DNA from: Enterobacteriaceae bacterium UBA3516
Lineage (GTDB): Bacteria; Pseudomonadota; Gammaproteobacteria; Enterobacterales; Enterobacteriaceae
Reading direction: 5' to 3'
DNA: 24,528 bases
Assembly: GCA_002377245.1 (NCBI GenBank)
Contig: DFPL01000119.1
Coordinates: forward strand, 1-24,528
Every line of letters starts with the position of its first letter. Position 1 is the stretch's first letter. This document shows, one piece after another, positions 1-7,502 of the stretch. The position numbers and the translations under genes were made by a program. Under the pieces are notes generated by a model. That model was not told the DNA's origin, made no database searches, and saw nothing but the letters and a program-made list of their open reading frames with translations.

Positions 1-845
1 CCCATGTAGCAGTTAGCCAGTTGGTAGCGCACCAGATCGATAGGATTCTCTCTGGTCTGTTTGCTGTAGACCTACTCATCGGTATAACCGAAGTTTACTG
101 CATTATAGCCGCCGTTATTTTCCGCCATTTTCTGCTTCACAATGTCCGCACCTATGGTGGCAGCAATGTGGTTGGCTTGCCCGGTCAGATCCGCCGAGAC
201 GTGGTAATCGACGCCGTCTTTTTTAAACGCCGAATTGCGCAGATAGGCCCACAACACGGTGACCAGGCCCAGCTCATGCGCGCGTTCGAAGGCTGCGGAG
301 ATCTCTTCAATCTGGCGACGCGACTGTTCAGAACCGAAGTAGATGGTCGCGCCAACGGCAACCGCGCCCATATTAAACGCCTGGTCTACGCTGGCGTACA
401 GCGTCTGGTCATATTCGGTGGGGTAACTCAGGGTTTCGTTGTGGTTCAGTTTGACGAGGAACGGGATACGGTGCGCATAGCGACGTGAGACCGACGCCAG
501 CACCCCATAAGTCGATGCTACGCAGTTACAGCCCGCCTCGATGGCCAGCTCAACAATGTTCTTCGGATCAAAGTAGAGCGGATTGGCGGCGAACGATGCC
601 CCGGCCGAGTGCTCAATACCCTGGTCCACGGGCAGAATAGACAGATAGCCCGTTTTGGCGAGCCGCCCGGTGTTATACAGCGTCTGCATGTTACGCAGCA
701 CCGCTGGCGGGCGATTGTTATCCATCATCACCCGGGTCACGTAATCTTCACCCGGTAGATAGAGCTGGTCCGCCGCAATGGTGGTGCAACGGTGTTGTAA
801 AAGCGTGTCGGCGTCTTTGCCAAGCAACTGCGCAATATCAGTCAT
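1..845 (-). pseudogene. fbaB: Class I fructose-bisphosphate aldolase FbaB, interrupted by an in-frame amber codon; 3' end outside window
   Basis: The protein closely resembles E. coli FbaB, the DhnA-type class I aldolase that interconverts fructose 1,6-bisphosphate with glyceraldehyde 3-phosphate and dihydroxyacetone phosphate. The start at 845 (MTDIAQLL) matches the E. coli start and has a GGGAG ribosome site 7 bases upstream; an upstream in-frame ATG at 872 is less likely. The Schiff-base lysine region (ADIVKQK) is present. At 74-72 the codon is TAG, after 257 residues of a protein that is normally about 350. Translation beyond it continues in the same frame with normal FbaB sequence (VYSKQTRENPIDLVRYQLAN) to the window edge, so nothing is deleted or frameshifted. 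A single C-to-T change in a CAG codon would explain it. The lost part holds the last barrel strands and phosphate-binding loops. A sequencing error cannot be excluded. Confidence 0.88.
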
Positions 846-1040
846 CTTTATACTCCCGTAAGCTTCGCACAACGGCGAAGGTGGTTGTCCTGACCCGATA
901 AATGGGCAGACTAAGCCTGGTACTCATGGTCAGATTTCGCCACCACCGCCACTTTTTTCAGCATTTTCTGCTGGCACGTTTCGGGTTTGAGTTATTGCGT
1001 TGCTCAGCTAAATTGCTTCTCGTACCGTTCGGAATGGTGT

Positions 1041-1249
1041 TTATAAATCTTTTATGATCTTCTGCACTATTCGCTCCGGAAGTTCCATGACCCGCGCCAG
1101 CCGTGAAAGCAGCAGATGCTCTGACAGATTCTGTGTCAGCAGCAGCGCTTTCCAGACTCACGGCAGGAAGCTGTGCTCTGGTGACGCTTCCCTTAATCAA
1201 GAATGTCGAGCAGCCGAAGTGCCGGGTTATCAATTTTCAGTTCACTCAT
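1041..1249 (-). pseudogene. Decayed small gene downstream of vapC
   Basis: An ATG lies 2 bases after the vapC stop and opens MSELKIDNPALRLLDILD before a stop codon. Another frame then gives a convincing alpha-helical stretch (VWKALLLTQNLSEHLLLS, followed by RLARVMELPERIVQKIIKDL) that ends at 1041. Both parts have the look of real protein, and one frameshift plus a short loss would join them. I do not recognise the family well enough to name it. The position suggests it was once the third gene of the vapBC transcript. The rest of 846-1251 shows no other gene. Confidence 0.4.
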
Positions 1250-1251
1250 AT

Positions 1252-1689
1252 TTAAATCTTTTCATTGTTGTTATATTTCACCCAGTCTTCCAGTACCAGG
1301 CCCGGTACCCGTTCAAATTCCCGCGTATTATTGGTGACCAACACGGCGCCGGCCGCGATTGCGTGCCCGGCAATCGCCGTATCGTTCGGTCCGATCGGCG
1401 TCCCGGCGAGGCGCAGCGCGACCTTAATTTCAGTGGTGGCATCCACCGCGGCCCGGTCCCAAGGCAGGATGGCATCCAGGCGCGCGCAAAACGCATCGAC
1501 CAACTGAATATGGCGAGGGGAGGCCTTCGGGCCGGTGGCACCGAAGCGCATCTCTGAATAGGTAATGGCCGAGACAACGATGCGCTGGTTGCGCAGCACC
1601 GCCTGCTCCAGGCGCTTCAGCACCGCTTCCGGCTGCTCGCGCATGATGAACGAGCAGATACAGGTGTCTAGCATATAGGTTTTGTTCAC
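1252..1689 (-). CDS. vapC: VapC toxin, PIN-domain ribonuclease
   Basis: This is a 145-residue PIN-domain protein, the usual VapC size. Acidic metal ligands are visible at D8 (MLDTC), E46 (YSEMRFGA) and D103 (GPNDTAIAGHA), followed by the conserved TNNTREFERVPG segment typical of enterobacterial VapC. Characterised members of this group cut initiator tRNA in the anticodon loop and stop translation when the antitoxin is degraded. The ATG overlaps the vapB stop codon by 4 bases (ATGA), which implies translational coupling. The common LDTN motif reads LDTC here, so Cys replaces Asn next to D8. All the catalytic acids remain, so the toxin is probably functional. Confidence 0.92.
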   Translation of the reverse strand: MNKTYMLDTCICSFIMREQPEAVLKRLEQAVLRNQRIVVSAITYSEMRFGATGPKASPRHIQLVDAFCARLDAILPWDRAAVDATTEIKVALRLAGTPIGPNDTAIAGHAIAAGAVLVTNNTREFERVPGLVLEDWVKYNNNEKI

Positions 1690-1916
1690 AGGTCAAATCG
1701 TCCTTCGTCGGCGACAACGTCCTCACGCTCAGCCATAAAGTCCGGGTCGGCTTTTTCGACCTCAGAGAACGAGCCCCAGGTCGGGCGGACGGGGCGCAGG
1801 ATGATGCTGTCCCCTTCCCGGACGATCTCGAGCTCGCTCACCCCCTCAAAATCCAGATCGCGGGGCAGACGGATTGCGCGGTTATTGCCGTTTTTAAATA
1901 TCGATACGGTTCTCAT
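1686..1916 (-). CDS. vapB: VapB antitoxin, AbrB/MazE-type
   Basis: The 76-residue protein has an N-terminal swapped-hairpin AbrB-type DNA-binding domain (about residues 1-45; the FKNGNNRAIRLPRDLDF block is typical of VapB) and an acidic C-terminal tail that would wrap the VapC active site. The start at 1916 has an AGGAG ribosome site 7 bases upstream. It is the first gene of the operon and overlaps vapC by 4 bases. VapB and the VapBC complex generally bind their own promoter, and an inverted repeat that could serve as the operator lies 29 bases upstream of the start. Confidence 0.92.
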   Translation of the reverse strand: MRTVSIFKNGNNRAIRLPRDLDFEGVSELEIVREGDSIILRPVRPTWGSFSEVEKADPDFMAEREDVVADEGRFDL

Positions 1917-1944
1917 GGTTTTCTCCTGGCCGACCGGCCTCTAC

Positions 1945-1983
1945 ACCTATGCCAAGTATAGGTCGACGCCGAATGGATGTATA
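1945..1983 (-). promoter_or_regulatory. vapBC promoter and operator
   Basis: On the minus strand a TATACT -10 (1960-1955) is preceded, after 17 bp, by a TATACA -35 (1983-1978). The -10 lies inside a perfect 6-bp inverted repeat, ACCTAT (1945-1950) and ATAGGT (1958-1963), separated by 7 bases. A repressor bound there would cover the -10, as expected for conditional autorepression by VapBC. Binding is inferred. Confidence 0.6.
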
Positions 1984-2351
1984 GGGTTGGCATATGTTGA
2001 TGGCATAAACATGCCTTATCTTTGCAGATGCCGGACACATGGATATGTAGAGCATAGGTTTTCTTCTGTATTTTTCTGCGAAGATCCGAAAAAAGACAAT
2101 GCTGGATCTGTTGTGTTCACCCGTTCGCAGGATTGAGGGAAGCGTTAAACGCGTGGGCTTTAAAGGGAGGGAAAAAACCAGCGTCCGTTTTACGATCCGC
2201 TTTGAGTGAAAAGCAGACATTACTTTTAGCTGTAAATCTAAATGTGTGCGCATTGAAGTTGGTACCCTCAAGTGCGCATAAAGCTATTCAGTTAAAGTAA
2301 ACCTACCTCTGAAGCTCGGTACAGAAAAGACCTAATCCTTGAAACATGATT
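1984..2351. other. Intergenic stretch without a supported gene
   Basis: The 368 bases between the vapBC promoter and the first operator of the hydrolase cluster hold only short chance reading frames on both strands. No convincing ribosome site, hairpin terminator or RNA gene was seen. Confidence 0.5.
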
Positions 2352-2416
2352 TGTCCTGATTTCATCGTACCTTGTCCCGCAGGCCTCTCACCTCTGCTGA
2401 CACACCTCCCTATACT
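2352..2416 (+). promoter_or_regulatory. Operator O1 and promoter of the 2474 hydrolase gene
   Basis: The 26-bp motif at 2352-2377 (TGTCCTGATT, T, CATCG, TACCTTGTCC) is the most divergent of five copies in the window and matches the O4 copy at 18 of 26 positions. It points toward the gene. A TATACT -10 at 2411-2416 begins 34 bases after the motif end, and TCAC (2388-2391) starts at the -35 position with a 17-bp spacer. The poor -35 suggests activator dependence. The same geometry is seen at O2 and O4. Confidence 0.55.
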
Positions 2417-2473
2417 GCTGTCACTGAAGTCTTGAAGGCACTGCGGTGCCAGCCATTACCGAACAGGATTATT

Positions 2474-3253
2474 ATGAAACTGACACAAGTACGAAACGCC
2501 ACCCTTTTTATTGAGTATGCCGGCACCACTTTCCTCATCGATCCGATGCTTGCTGAAAAGGATGCCTGGGACGGCTTTGCCGGAACGGCGCGTTCGCATA
2601 TTCGTAACCCGATGACCGCATTACCGATCGCGACAGAAGCGCTGGTCAATGCTGATATCGTCATCGTGACCCATACTCATATGGACCACTGGGATGAGGC
2701 CGCGCAGAAGCAGATTCCTTCAAACAAGCTGATCTACGCCCAGCACGAAGCTGACGCCGGGCTGATCCGATCTCAGGGTTTCACCAACGTTCGCGTACTG
2801 CAGGATGACAACGTGTTCACCCACGGTCTGACCATCCATAAGGTCGAAGGCCAGCACGGCAGCAACGAAGCGTACGCGGTTCCACACCTGGCTGAAGGTC
2901 TGGGCGATGCCTGTGGTTTGGTGTTTACCCATCATGATGAGAAAACGCTGTATATCGCCGGTGACACCGTCTGGGTGAAGCCGTACCTGAAAACCCTTCA
3001 GCGCTTTAAGCCTGAGGTGGTGGTTCTCAATACCGGCGACGCGCATATTGACGACTATGGCCCGATTATCATGGGCGCCCGTGACACGCTGCGCACGCTT
3101 CAGGCCCTGCCTGAGACAACGGTTGTGGCATCACATACGGAAGCCATTATTTACTGTCTGCTGACCCGCCAGGCCCTGGGCGAGTACACGCAGCAGACCG
3201 GCGTTGAGCAGAAGGTTCTTATCCCTGAAGATGGTGATACCCTCACCTTCTGA
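2474..3253 (+). CDS. Cytoplasmic MBL-fold metallo-hydrolase (UlaG-like)
   Basis: This 259-residue protein belongs to the beta-lactamase-fold superfamily that includes UlaG-like lactonases. The metal motif HTHMDH is at residues 67-72, followed by GQHG, the GDT segment that usually supplies a bridging aspartate, and an ASHTEA histidine near the C-terminus. No signal peptide is present, so it should act in the cytoplasm. The ATG at 2474 was preferred to upstream in-frame starts because it has AGGA about 6 bases upstream and because homology to the paralogue at 6333-7274 begins there (KITQVRNATL in one, KLTQVRNATL in the other). It is followed after 58 bp by a regulator on the same strand, probably co-transcribed. 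The substrate is not evident; a small ester or lactone is one possibility. Confidence 0.88.
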   Translation: MKLTQVRNATLFIEYAGTTFLIDPMLAEKDAWDGFAGTARSHIRNPMTALPIATEALVNADIVIVTHTHMDHWDEAAQKQIPSNKLIYAQHEADAGLIRSQGFTNVRVLQDDNVFTHGLTIHKVEGQHGSNEAYAVPHLAEGLGDACGLVFTHHDEKTLYIAGDTVWVKPYLKTLQRFKPEVVVLNTGDAHIDDYGPIIMGARDTLRTLQALPETTVVASHTEAIIYCLLTRQALGEYTQQTGVEQKVLIPEDGDTLTF

Positions 3254-3311
3254 TAATACTGAACCTGCCGGGGCCGCCCTCTGTCCCGGCAGACTGACGC
3301 TGAGGACCGCC

Positions 3312-4271
3312 ATGTCATCATTATCCGTCGCCGTGGTTGCCACACCAGGTGTTAGCCCTTTCCATTTCTCCATTCCCTTCATGATTTTCGCCCAGGCCGT
3401 CGAGCCCGGGCTGTTCAGCGTCAGCGTCTGCGCCGACGCGCCAGGTCAGGTCCGTTCCGACATGGGCTTTACCATTAATGTCCCGCATGGCCTTGAACCG
3501 CTGCGCACCGCCGACATCATCGTCATCCCGTACTGGAGCCATCCTGAAGAAAAGCCCGATGAGCGCCTCCTCGCCGAACTGAGGGATGCGTGGGCGCGTG
3601 GTGCCGAAGTGGTGGGATTGTGTCTGGGGGCCTACGTACTGGCCTATGCCGGGCTGCTCGACAACCGTCGTGCGGCGACCCACTGGGAGTTTGAGCAGGA
3701 TTTCAGAAAGCGTTTTCCTCTCGTGCATCTGGACAATAATGCCCTGTACACCACGGACGAGCGCCTCATCACCTCGGCCGGTACCGCTGCAGGTATCGAC
3801 TGCTGTCTGAATATCGTGCGGGAACGCTACGGCAGCAGCGCGGCTAACCACGCTGCGCGCAGAATGGTGGTCCCTCCCTACCGTGAAGGCGGCCAGGCGC
3901 AGTTTATCGAACATCCGGTACCCACCAACACGCGTGATGAGAAAATCAACGAGCTGCTCGACTATATCCGGCGCAATCTTGAGAAACCGCACGACCTGGA
4001 CGCGCTGGCAGGATTCGTGAACATGAGCCGCAGAACGTTTACCCGCCATTTTCTGAAGGCGACAGGGGTAACTGTCGGCGAGTGGATCAACGCCCAGCGC
4101 CTGCAGCGCAGCCAGGAGCTGCTTGAGACAACCAGCGCCAGCATCGAGAGCGTTTCCGAGCTGGCCGGCTTCCAGTCACCGGTATCGTTCCGCCAGAGTT
4201 TCAAGGCCCGCTTCAATGTCAGCCCCAGCGAATGGCGGCGGGCGTTCCGCGGACCGGAGCCCCTTGCCTGA
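3312..4271 (+). CDS. GlxA-family regulator: DJ-1/PfpI-like domain plus AraC-type DNA-binding domain
   Basis: Of 319 residues, about 1-170 form a DJ-1/PfpI-like sensor domain with a cysteine at the nucleophile-elbow position (C104 in GLCLGAYVLA). About 210-312 form a double helix-turn-helix AraC-type domain (LAGFVNMSRRTFTRHF and VSELAGFQSPVSFRQSFK). This architecture is that of the GlxA/FtrA regulators, usually ligand-responsive activators. The ATG at 3312 has GAGGA upstream; an in-frame start at 3204 would overlap the preceding gene and lacks support. It is the only regulator in the cluster, so it is the best candidate to bind the five directional motifs there, since AraC-type domains typically bind asymmetric sites. 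That assignment is inference. Confidence 0.9.
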   Translation: MSSLSVAVVATPGVSPFHFSIPFMIFAQAVEPGLFSVSVCADAPGQVRSDMGFTINVPHGLEPLRTADIIVIPYWSHPEEKPDERLLAELRDAWARGAEVVGLCLGAYVLAYAGLLDNRRAATHWEFEQDFRKRFPLVHLDNNALYTTDERLITSAGTAAGIDCCLNIVRERYGSSAANHAARRMVVPPYREGGQAQFIEHPVPTNTRDEKINELLDYIRRNLEKPHDLDALAGFVNMSRRTFTRHFLKATGVTVGEWINAQRLQRSQELLETTSASIESVSELAGFQSPVSFRQSFKARFNVSPSEWRRAFRGPEPLA

Positions 4272-4287
4272 CGTTACGCGCCTGAAT

Positions 4288-4323
4288 AAGGGAGGATGAG
4301 TAGTGTTCATCCTCCCTTTTTTT
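4288..4323 (+). terminator. Rho-independent terminator after the GlxA-type regulator
   Basis: A perfect 12-bp stem (4288-4299 with 4307-4318) closes a 7-base loop and is followed by a run of T to 4323. It ends the 2474-4271 transcript. Confidence 0.9.
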
Positions 4324-4331
4324 ACTTCACT

Positions 4332-4421
4332 CTGCACCGCGTCTGCAGCGCCTCCGAGCGGGTATGCGCCGCCCGGGAAATAATCATTCTGAACATCAAT
4401 GACGATCGGTACGTTTTTCAT
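4332..4421 (-). pseudogene. Truncated isochorismatase-type cysteine hydrolase, N-terminal 30 codons
   Basis: The ATG at 4421 has a GGAG ribosome site 6 bases upstream and opens MKNVPIVIDVQNDYFPGGAY and then PLGG, which is the start of the isochorismatase/nicotinamidase fold including the first catalytic aspartate (VIDVQND). Similarity stops after about 30 residues, where the frame runs into the terminator of the gene on the other strand. The lysine and cysteine of the triad are missing. It resembles the N-terminus of the intact paralogue at 9148-9636, so it is best read as what remains of a second hydrolase copy that lost its 3' part. Confidence 0.7.
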
Positions 4422-4451
4422 TGTATCTCCTTTCTGGAGGAGTGATGAGAA

Positions 4452-4511
4452 AGGCCCGTCAGCGAACTGACGGGCCTGCAGGTGTGTTAGATGCCGGTGG
4501 ACTAACCGGCA
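4452..4511 (-). terminator. Two hairpins downstream of the MFS gene at 4532-5722
   Basis: An 11-bp perfect stem with a 4-base loop (4452-4462 with 4467-4477) and a 7-bp stem (4492-4498 with 4505-4511) lie just downstream of the minus-strand transporter. On the minus strand the larger stem is followed by TTTCTC, a weak U-tract, so termination is plausible but not strongly marked. Confidence 0.5.
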
Positions 4512-4531
4512 CGATGGGATGAGGTGAGGCA

Positions 4532-5722
4532 TTAATTTGCGGCGATGGCGGCCCGGCGACGCTGCCAGCCCAACCAGAGAAGCGGCAGCGCCAGGACAAT
4601 GACCCACGGCAGCAGTAGTTTATTCATGCTCTGCCAGCCGATGGTGTTGAGCAACGATCCTGCCGCAACCGAGCACAGCAGGGTGAACACAAACACGCTC
4701 ATATCGTTAACAGCCTGTGCCACCCCTTTTTCTTTTCCACTGTAGGTTGTGGAAAGCAGGCTGGTTGCGCCGATGTAGAGGAAATTCCAGCCGGTACCGA
4801 CAAAAATCAGCGCGCCGGCAAAAAGCGCCCAGCTGGTTCCCGACAGGGCCAGGCAGGCGTAGACAATCATCATTGCCACCCCGGTCAGCATAATTTTCAC
4901 CGAGCCAAAGCGGGCCACCAGTCTGCCGGTAAAGAACGACGGCAGATACATTCCCAGCACGTGCAGCTGGATAACCGAGGCGCTTTCTCCCAGCGAATAA
5001 TCATGGTGTGTCATCGCGATAGGGGTAGCGGTCATGGCCAGCACCATGATCCCGTAGGCCGAGGCTGCTGAAAACAGCGCCACAAGATAGGCCGGCTGGG
5101 TGATGACCGTCGTCCAGCGCCTGGCGGGCGGGGTATTGAAAGTCGCAGTATGGGACTCTTCTGGCACTTTCAGTCCAAGCAGCAGCAGTACGCCAATCGC
5201 CGACATCACGCCCATCAGGATAAAAGAGCCGGCATACGGCGTTGAAAGCAGGTTACTGCCCGTGCGGCCAAGCCATGGACCGGCAAAAGCCGCCACCACG
5301 CCACCAGCAATCACCAGCGAAATGGCACGGGTACGAAACTCCACCGTGGCGACCTCACCGGCGGCAAAGCGGTAAAACTGGGCAAAGGCCTGGTAAATGC
5401 CCATCAGCAGCATGGCCAGGCAAAGCAGCCAGAAAGAGTGCTGTATCATGGCGACCACAGCAACGGCTGCAGAGACGATGCCCGATGCCGCGCCCAGCAG
5501 GAAGCCCGCGCGACGGCCCACCCGGGTCATCAAAAAGGATGCGGGAAACATGACCAGGGCGGTACCAAGGCTACCCATCGCTACCGGTATGGTCGCCCAT
5601 GAGGGATCGGGCGCGAGATATAATCCGGCCAGCCCGCCAATGGTCATCAGCAGTATGGTTACCGTCTGGAATACGGCCTGCGATCCCGCCAGGATCAGGA
5701 CCTGTTTGTACATATTACGCAT
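4532..5722 (-). CDS. MFS transporter 1
   Basis: The 396-residue, strongly hydrophobic protein has about 12 predicted membrane segments and an MFS-like loop after segment 2 (MTRVGRRAGF). It is an inner-membrane secondary transporter. The substrate cannot be read from sequence, but its size and cluster setting fit an efflux or uptake carrier for the compound handled by the neighbouring hydrolases. The start at 5722 has GGAG 7 bases upstream; a second ATG at 5713 is possible. It has its own operator O2 and is separated from tatA by 257 bp, so it is probably a separate transcript from the upstream pair. It is clearly different in sequence from the second MFS protein at 7847-9073. Confidence 0.85.
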   Translation of the reverse strand: MRNMYKQVLILAGSQAVFQTVTILLMTIGGLAGLYLAPDPSWATIPVAMGSLGTALVMFPASFLMTRVGRRAGFLLGAASGIVSAAVAVVAMIQHSFWLLCLAMLLMGIYQAFAQFYRFAAGEVATVEFRTRAISLVIAGGVVAAFAGPWLGRTGSNLLSTPYAGSFILMGVMSAIGVLLLLGLKVPEESHTATFNTPPARRWTTVITQPAYLVALFSAASAYGIMVLAMTATPIAMTHHDYSLGESASVIQLHVLGMYLPSFFTGRLVARFGSVKIMLTGVAMMIVYACLALSGTSWALFAGALIFVGTGWNFLYIGATSLLSTTYSGKEKGVAQAVNDMSVFVFTLLCSVAAGSLLNTIGWQSMNKLLLPWVIVLALPLLWLGWQRRRAAIAAN

Positions 5723-5818
5723 GTGATTACTCCGTTGAATGCAGGCTGAGTGTGAAGCACGTCCTGTCGGTGCCGATGATGGTCGGTTACCTGAGGAACT
5801 CTCAGCGACGATGCAGGT

Positions 5819-5883
5819 ATGTTAAGAGTTGCAGCCTGACGGAGTGAGAAGGTACATGGTCATCTTGCGATGAAAGCGGGCCA
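5819..5883 (-). promoter_or_regulatory. Operator O2 and promoter of MFS transporter 1
   Basis: Read on the minus strand, the motif at 5883-5858 is TGGCCCGCTT, T, CATCG, CAAGATGACC. TCAC starts at 5847 and a TAACAT -10 lies at 5824-5819, beginning 34 bases past the motif with a 17-bp spacer. This is exactly the geometry of O1 and O4. The motif points toward the MFS start at 5722. Confidence 0.55.
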
Positions 5884-5979
5884 ATCGGCCCGGCATCATG
5901 AGTTGTACAGCATTGGGCAGGACTCATACGAGAGAAACCGCACAGTAAGCGTGCCGGTATATAAGGTGTCGCAGGTAAA

Positions 5980-6231
5980 TCAGCTCTGTAAAGTATCGCG
6001 GTTTTTAGCGTCCTGTCCGGCATGCGACAGCGCTTCAGTATTCAACTGCGTCGGTTGTGCCTGCACCTTCTGAGGCTGCGCCGGTGCGTTGTCCTCTTCA
6101 CCCATCGCCTTCTTAAAGCCCCTGATCGATGCCCCGAGATCGGAGCCGAGAGAGCCCAGTTTTTTGGTGCCAAAAAGCAGCACCACAATGACGGCAATAA
6201 TTGCCAGCTGCCAGATACTGATCCCGCCCAT
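5980..6231 (-). CDS. TatA-family twin-arginine translocase subunit (paralogue)
   Basis: This 83-residue protein has the TatA plan: one N-terminal membrane helix (about residues 5-20, ISIWQLAIIAVIVVLLF), the FG hinge followed by TKKLG, an amphipathic helix (LGSDLGASIRGFKKAM) and a variable polar tail. The first 45 residues are nearly the same as E. coli TatA, while the tail is different and rich in Gln and Ala. TatA oligomerises to let folded proteins cross the inner membrane. The start at 6231 was chosen because TatA proteins begin MGGISI and AGAGGA lies upstream. It follows, on the same strand, a gene for a protein with a twin-arginine signal, and no tatB or tatC accompanies it. It therefore looks like an accessory subunit that would work with the housekeeping TatBC. 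Confidence 0.9.
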   Translation of the reverse strand: MGGISIWQLAIIAVIVVLLFGTKKLGSLGSDLGASIRGFKKAMGEEDNAPAQPQKVQAQPTQLNTEALSHAGQDAKNRDTLQS

Positions 6232-6265
6232 ACGCGTTCCTCTGGTGATATAAACAAACCTCATT

Positions 6266-6320
6266 CAGGCGGCTGGCTGCAGCCGCCTGGCGTTGTGTCC
6301 GGCAGGATCGTCATCCTGCC
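6266..6320. other. Two hairpins between the exported hydrolase gene and tatA
   Basis: A 10-bp perfect stem with a 4-base loop (6266-6275 with 6280-6289) and an 8-bp perfect stem with a 4-base loop (6301-6308 with 6313-6320) fill the 101-bp gap. Neither is followed by a T-run on either strand. They could be attenuating or mRNA-stabilising structures that set the ratio of hydrolase to TatA. Confidence 0.5.
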
Positions 6321-6332
6321 TTGGCATCAATC

Positions 6333-7274
6333 TCAGACGGAAATCGTTTCACCGTCTTCCGGGATAAGCAGACGATTGTCGAATCCCATCAGCTTTGAGA
6401 ATTTACGCAGATCGGCGCGCGTGACGGTGCAGTGGTTGACCGCCTCAAGATGGCTCGCAATCAGGGTGGCGTCAGGCATGGCCTCAGCCACTTCGTTAAC
6501 GTCCTCAACGCCCATAATGATGCCATCCAGGTTGGTTGCGACGGCAAAGCCGGCGTTCATCACAATCACGTCCGGTTTATAGGTTTTCAGCGTTTTTCTG
6601 ACGTAGCTGTTCCAGCGTGTGTCGCCGGTGAGGTACAGCGTTTCTTCACCGGTATGACGGAAGACAATCCCGCATACGTCGCCCAGACCTTCCCCGGCGA
6701 CGGCCGTCGCTTCTTCCGTTCCGTGCCGTCCCGGCGTCCAGCTGAGCGATACGCCCTTAAAGGAGGACTCAGGCGTCAGCTCCCGCACGTCTGTAAAGCC
6801 TTGCGCCCGGATGCGCGCTGCATCGGCCTCGTGCTGGGCAAAGAGAGGCAGGTGCCTGGGAACCAGCTTAACTGCCGCTTCGTCCCAGTGGTCGCCCTGC
6901 GGATTGCCGTTGTGCGTATGGGTAACAATAACCGCATCAACGTCAAGAATGGTGTTCATCGGCGTTTTGAGCGCCACGCGGGGGTTGCGAAGCTGGCTGT
7001 TTAATGTTCCCTCAAAACCCGGGTAGGCTTCTTTTTCTGCCAGATAAGGGTCTATCAGGAACTTAACGCCGGCATAGTTTACGATTAGCGTGGCATTACG
7101 CACCTGGGTGATCTTTATACGGCCGCTGCCGGAGCCCGCGGATACAGTCCCGGCGGTACCGGACGTGGCGGCTGTTAAGGCAGCCTGTGCTGCCGAGGTG
7201 AAGGGAATGGATGCCGCTGCGGCGGCCACAGCGCCGGTCACCGACAGCTGTATGAATTGTCTTCTGGATGTCAT
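6333..7274 (-). CDS. Tat-exported MBL-fold metallo-hydrolase
   Basis: The 313-residue precursor begins with a twin-arginine signal: SRRQFIQ at residues 3-9, a hydrophobic Ala/Val-rich stretch to about 28, and a likely cleavage after AQA at 31. A Gly/Ser/Ala/Thr-rich linker follows, and the MBL domain starts near residue 53. It is a paralogue of the 2474-3253 protein along its length (QVRNATL, LIDP, the AQHEADA block, EGLGD, GDT, ASHLEA, LIPEDGET). The metal motif is split: HTH at 119-121 is followed by NGNPQG before DHWD, where the paralogue has one residue. Tat export fits a folded, metal-loaded periplasmic enzyme. The start at 7274 has GAGG upstream. It is transcribed toward tatA and away from MFS 2, with operator O3 upstream. 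Confidence 0.9.
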   Translation of the reverse strand: MTSRRQFIQLSVTGAVAAAAASIPFTSAAQAALTAATSGTAGTVSAGSGSGRIKITQVRNATLIVNYAGVKFLIDPYLAEKEAYPGFEGTLNSQLRNPRVALKTPMNTILDVDAVIVTHTHNGNPQGDHWDEAAVKLVPRHLPLFAQHEADAARIRAQGFTDVRELTPESSFKGVSLSWTPGRHGTEEATAVAGEGLGDVCGIVFRHTGEETLYLTGDTRWNSYVRKTLKTYKPDVIVMNAGFAVATNLDGIIMGVEDVNEVAEAMPDATLIASHLEAVNHCTVTRADLRKFSKLMGFDNRLLIPEDGETISV

Positions 7275-7437
7275 ATCCGTTACCTCAGAGAGTATTACAG
7301 GACAGGATCCCGTACCGGCTAACCGGGGCGGGACCGTAATAGTTATCAGTTCCGCCCGGGAACGTACGTGACAGTGTCAGCGCAGCAGACATGGAGGAGT
7401 CAGCCCATACGTGGGCATTTTCCGGTTCGGATCCCGA

Positions 7438-7502
7438 AATCGTAGGTCAAAACAGCGCACGGCACTCTTTGCGACGGGTCAATAATCGATGCCTTCGGGT
7501 CA
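7438..7502 (-). promoter_or_regulatory. Operator O3, upstream of the Tat-exported hydrolase
   Basis: Read on the minus strand, 7502-7477 is TGACCCGAAG, G, CATCG, ATTATTGACC, pointing toward the hydrolase start 203 bases away. A TACGAT hexamer at 7444-7439 is a possible -10, one base off the spacing seen at O1, O2 and O4, and without the TCAC element. The operator match is strong; the promoter core is uncertain. Confidence 0.5.

Noticed and set aside
1054..1557. Plus-strand frame of 167 codons opposite vapC
   Set aside because: It is antisense to a clear vapC gene and its composition is that of a shadow frame.
3321..4049. Minus-strand frame of 242 codons
   Set aside because: It is the shadow of the GlxA-type regulator, arising from high-GC codon use.
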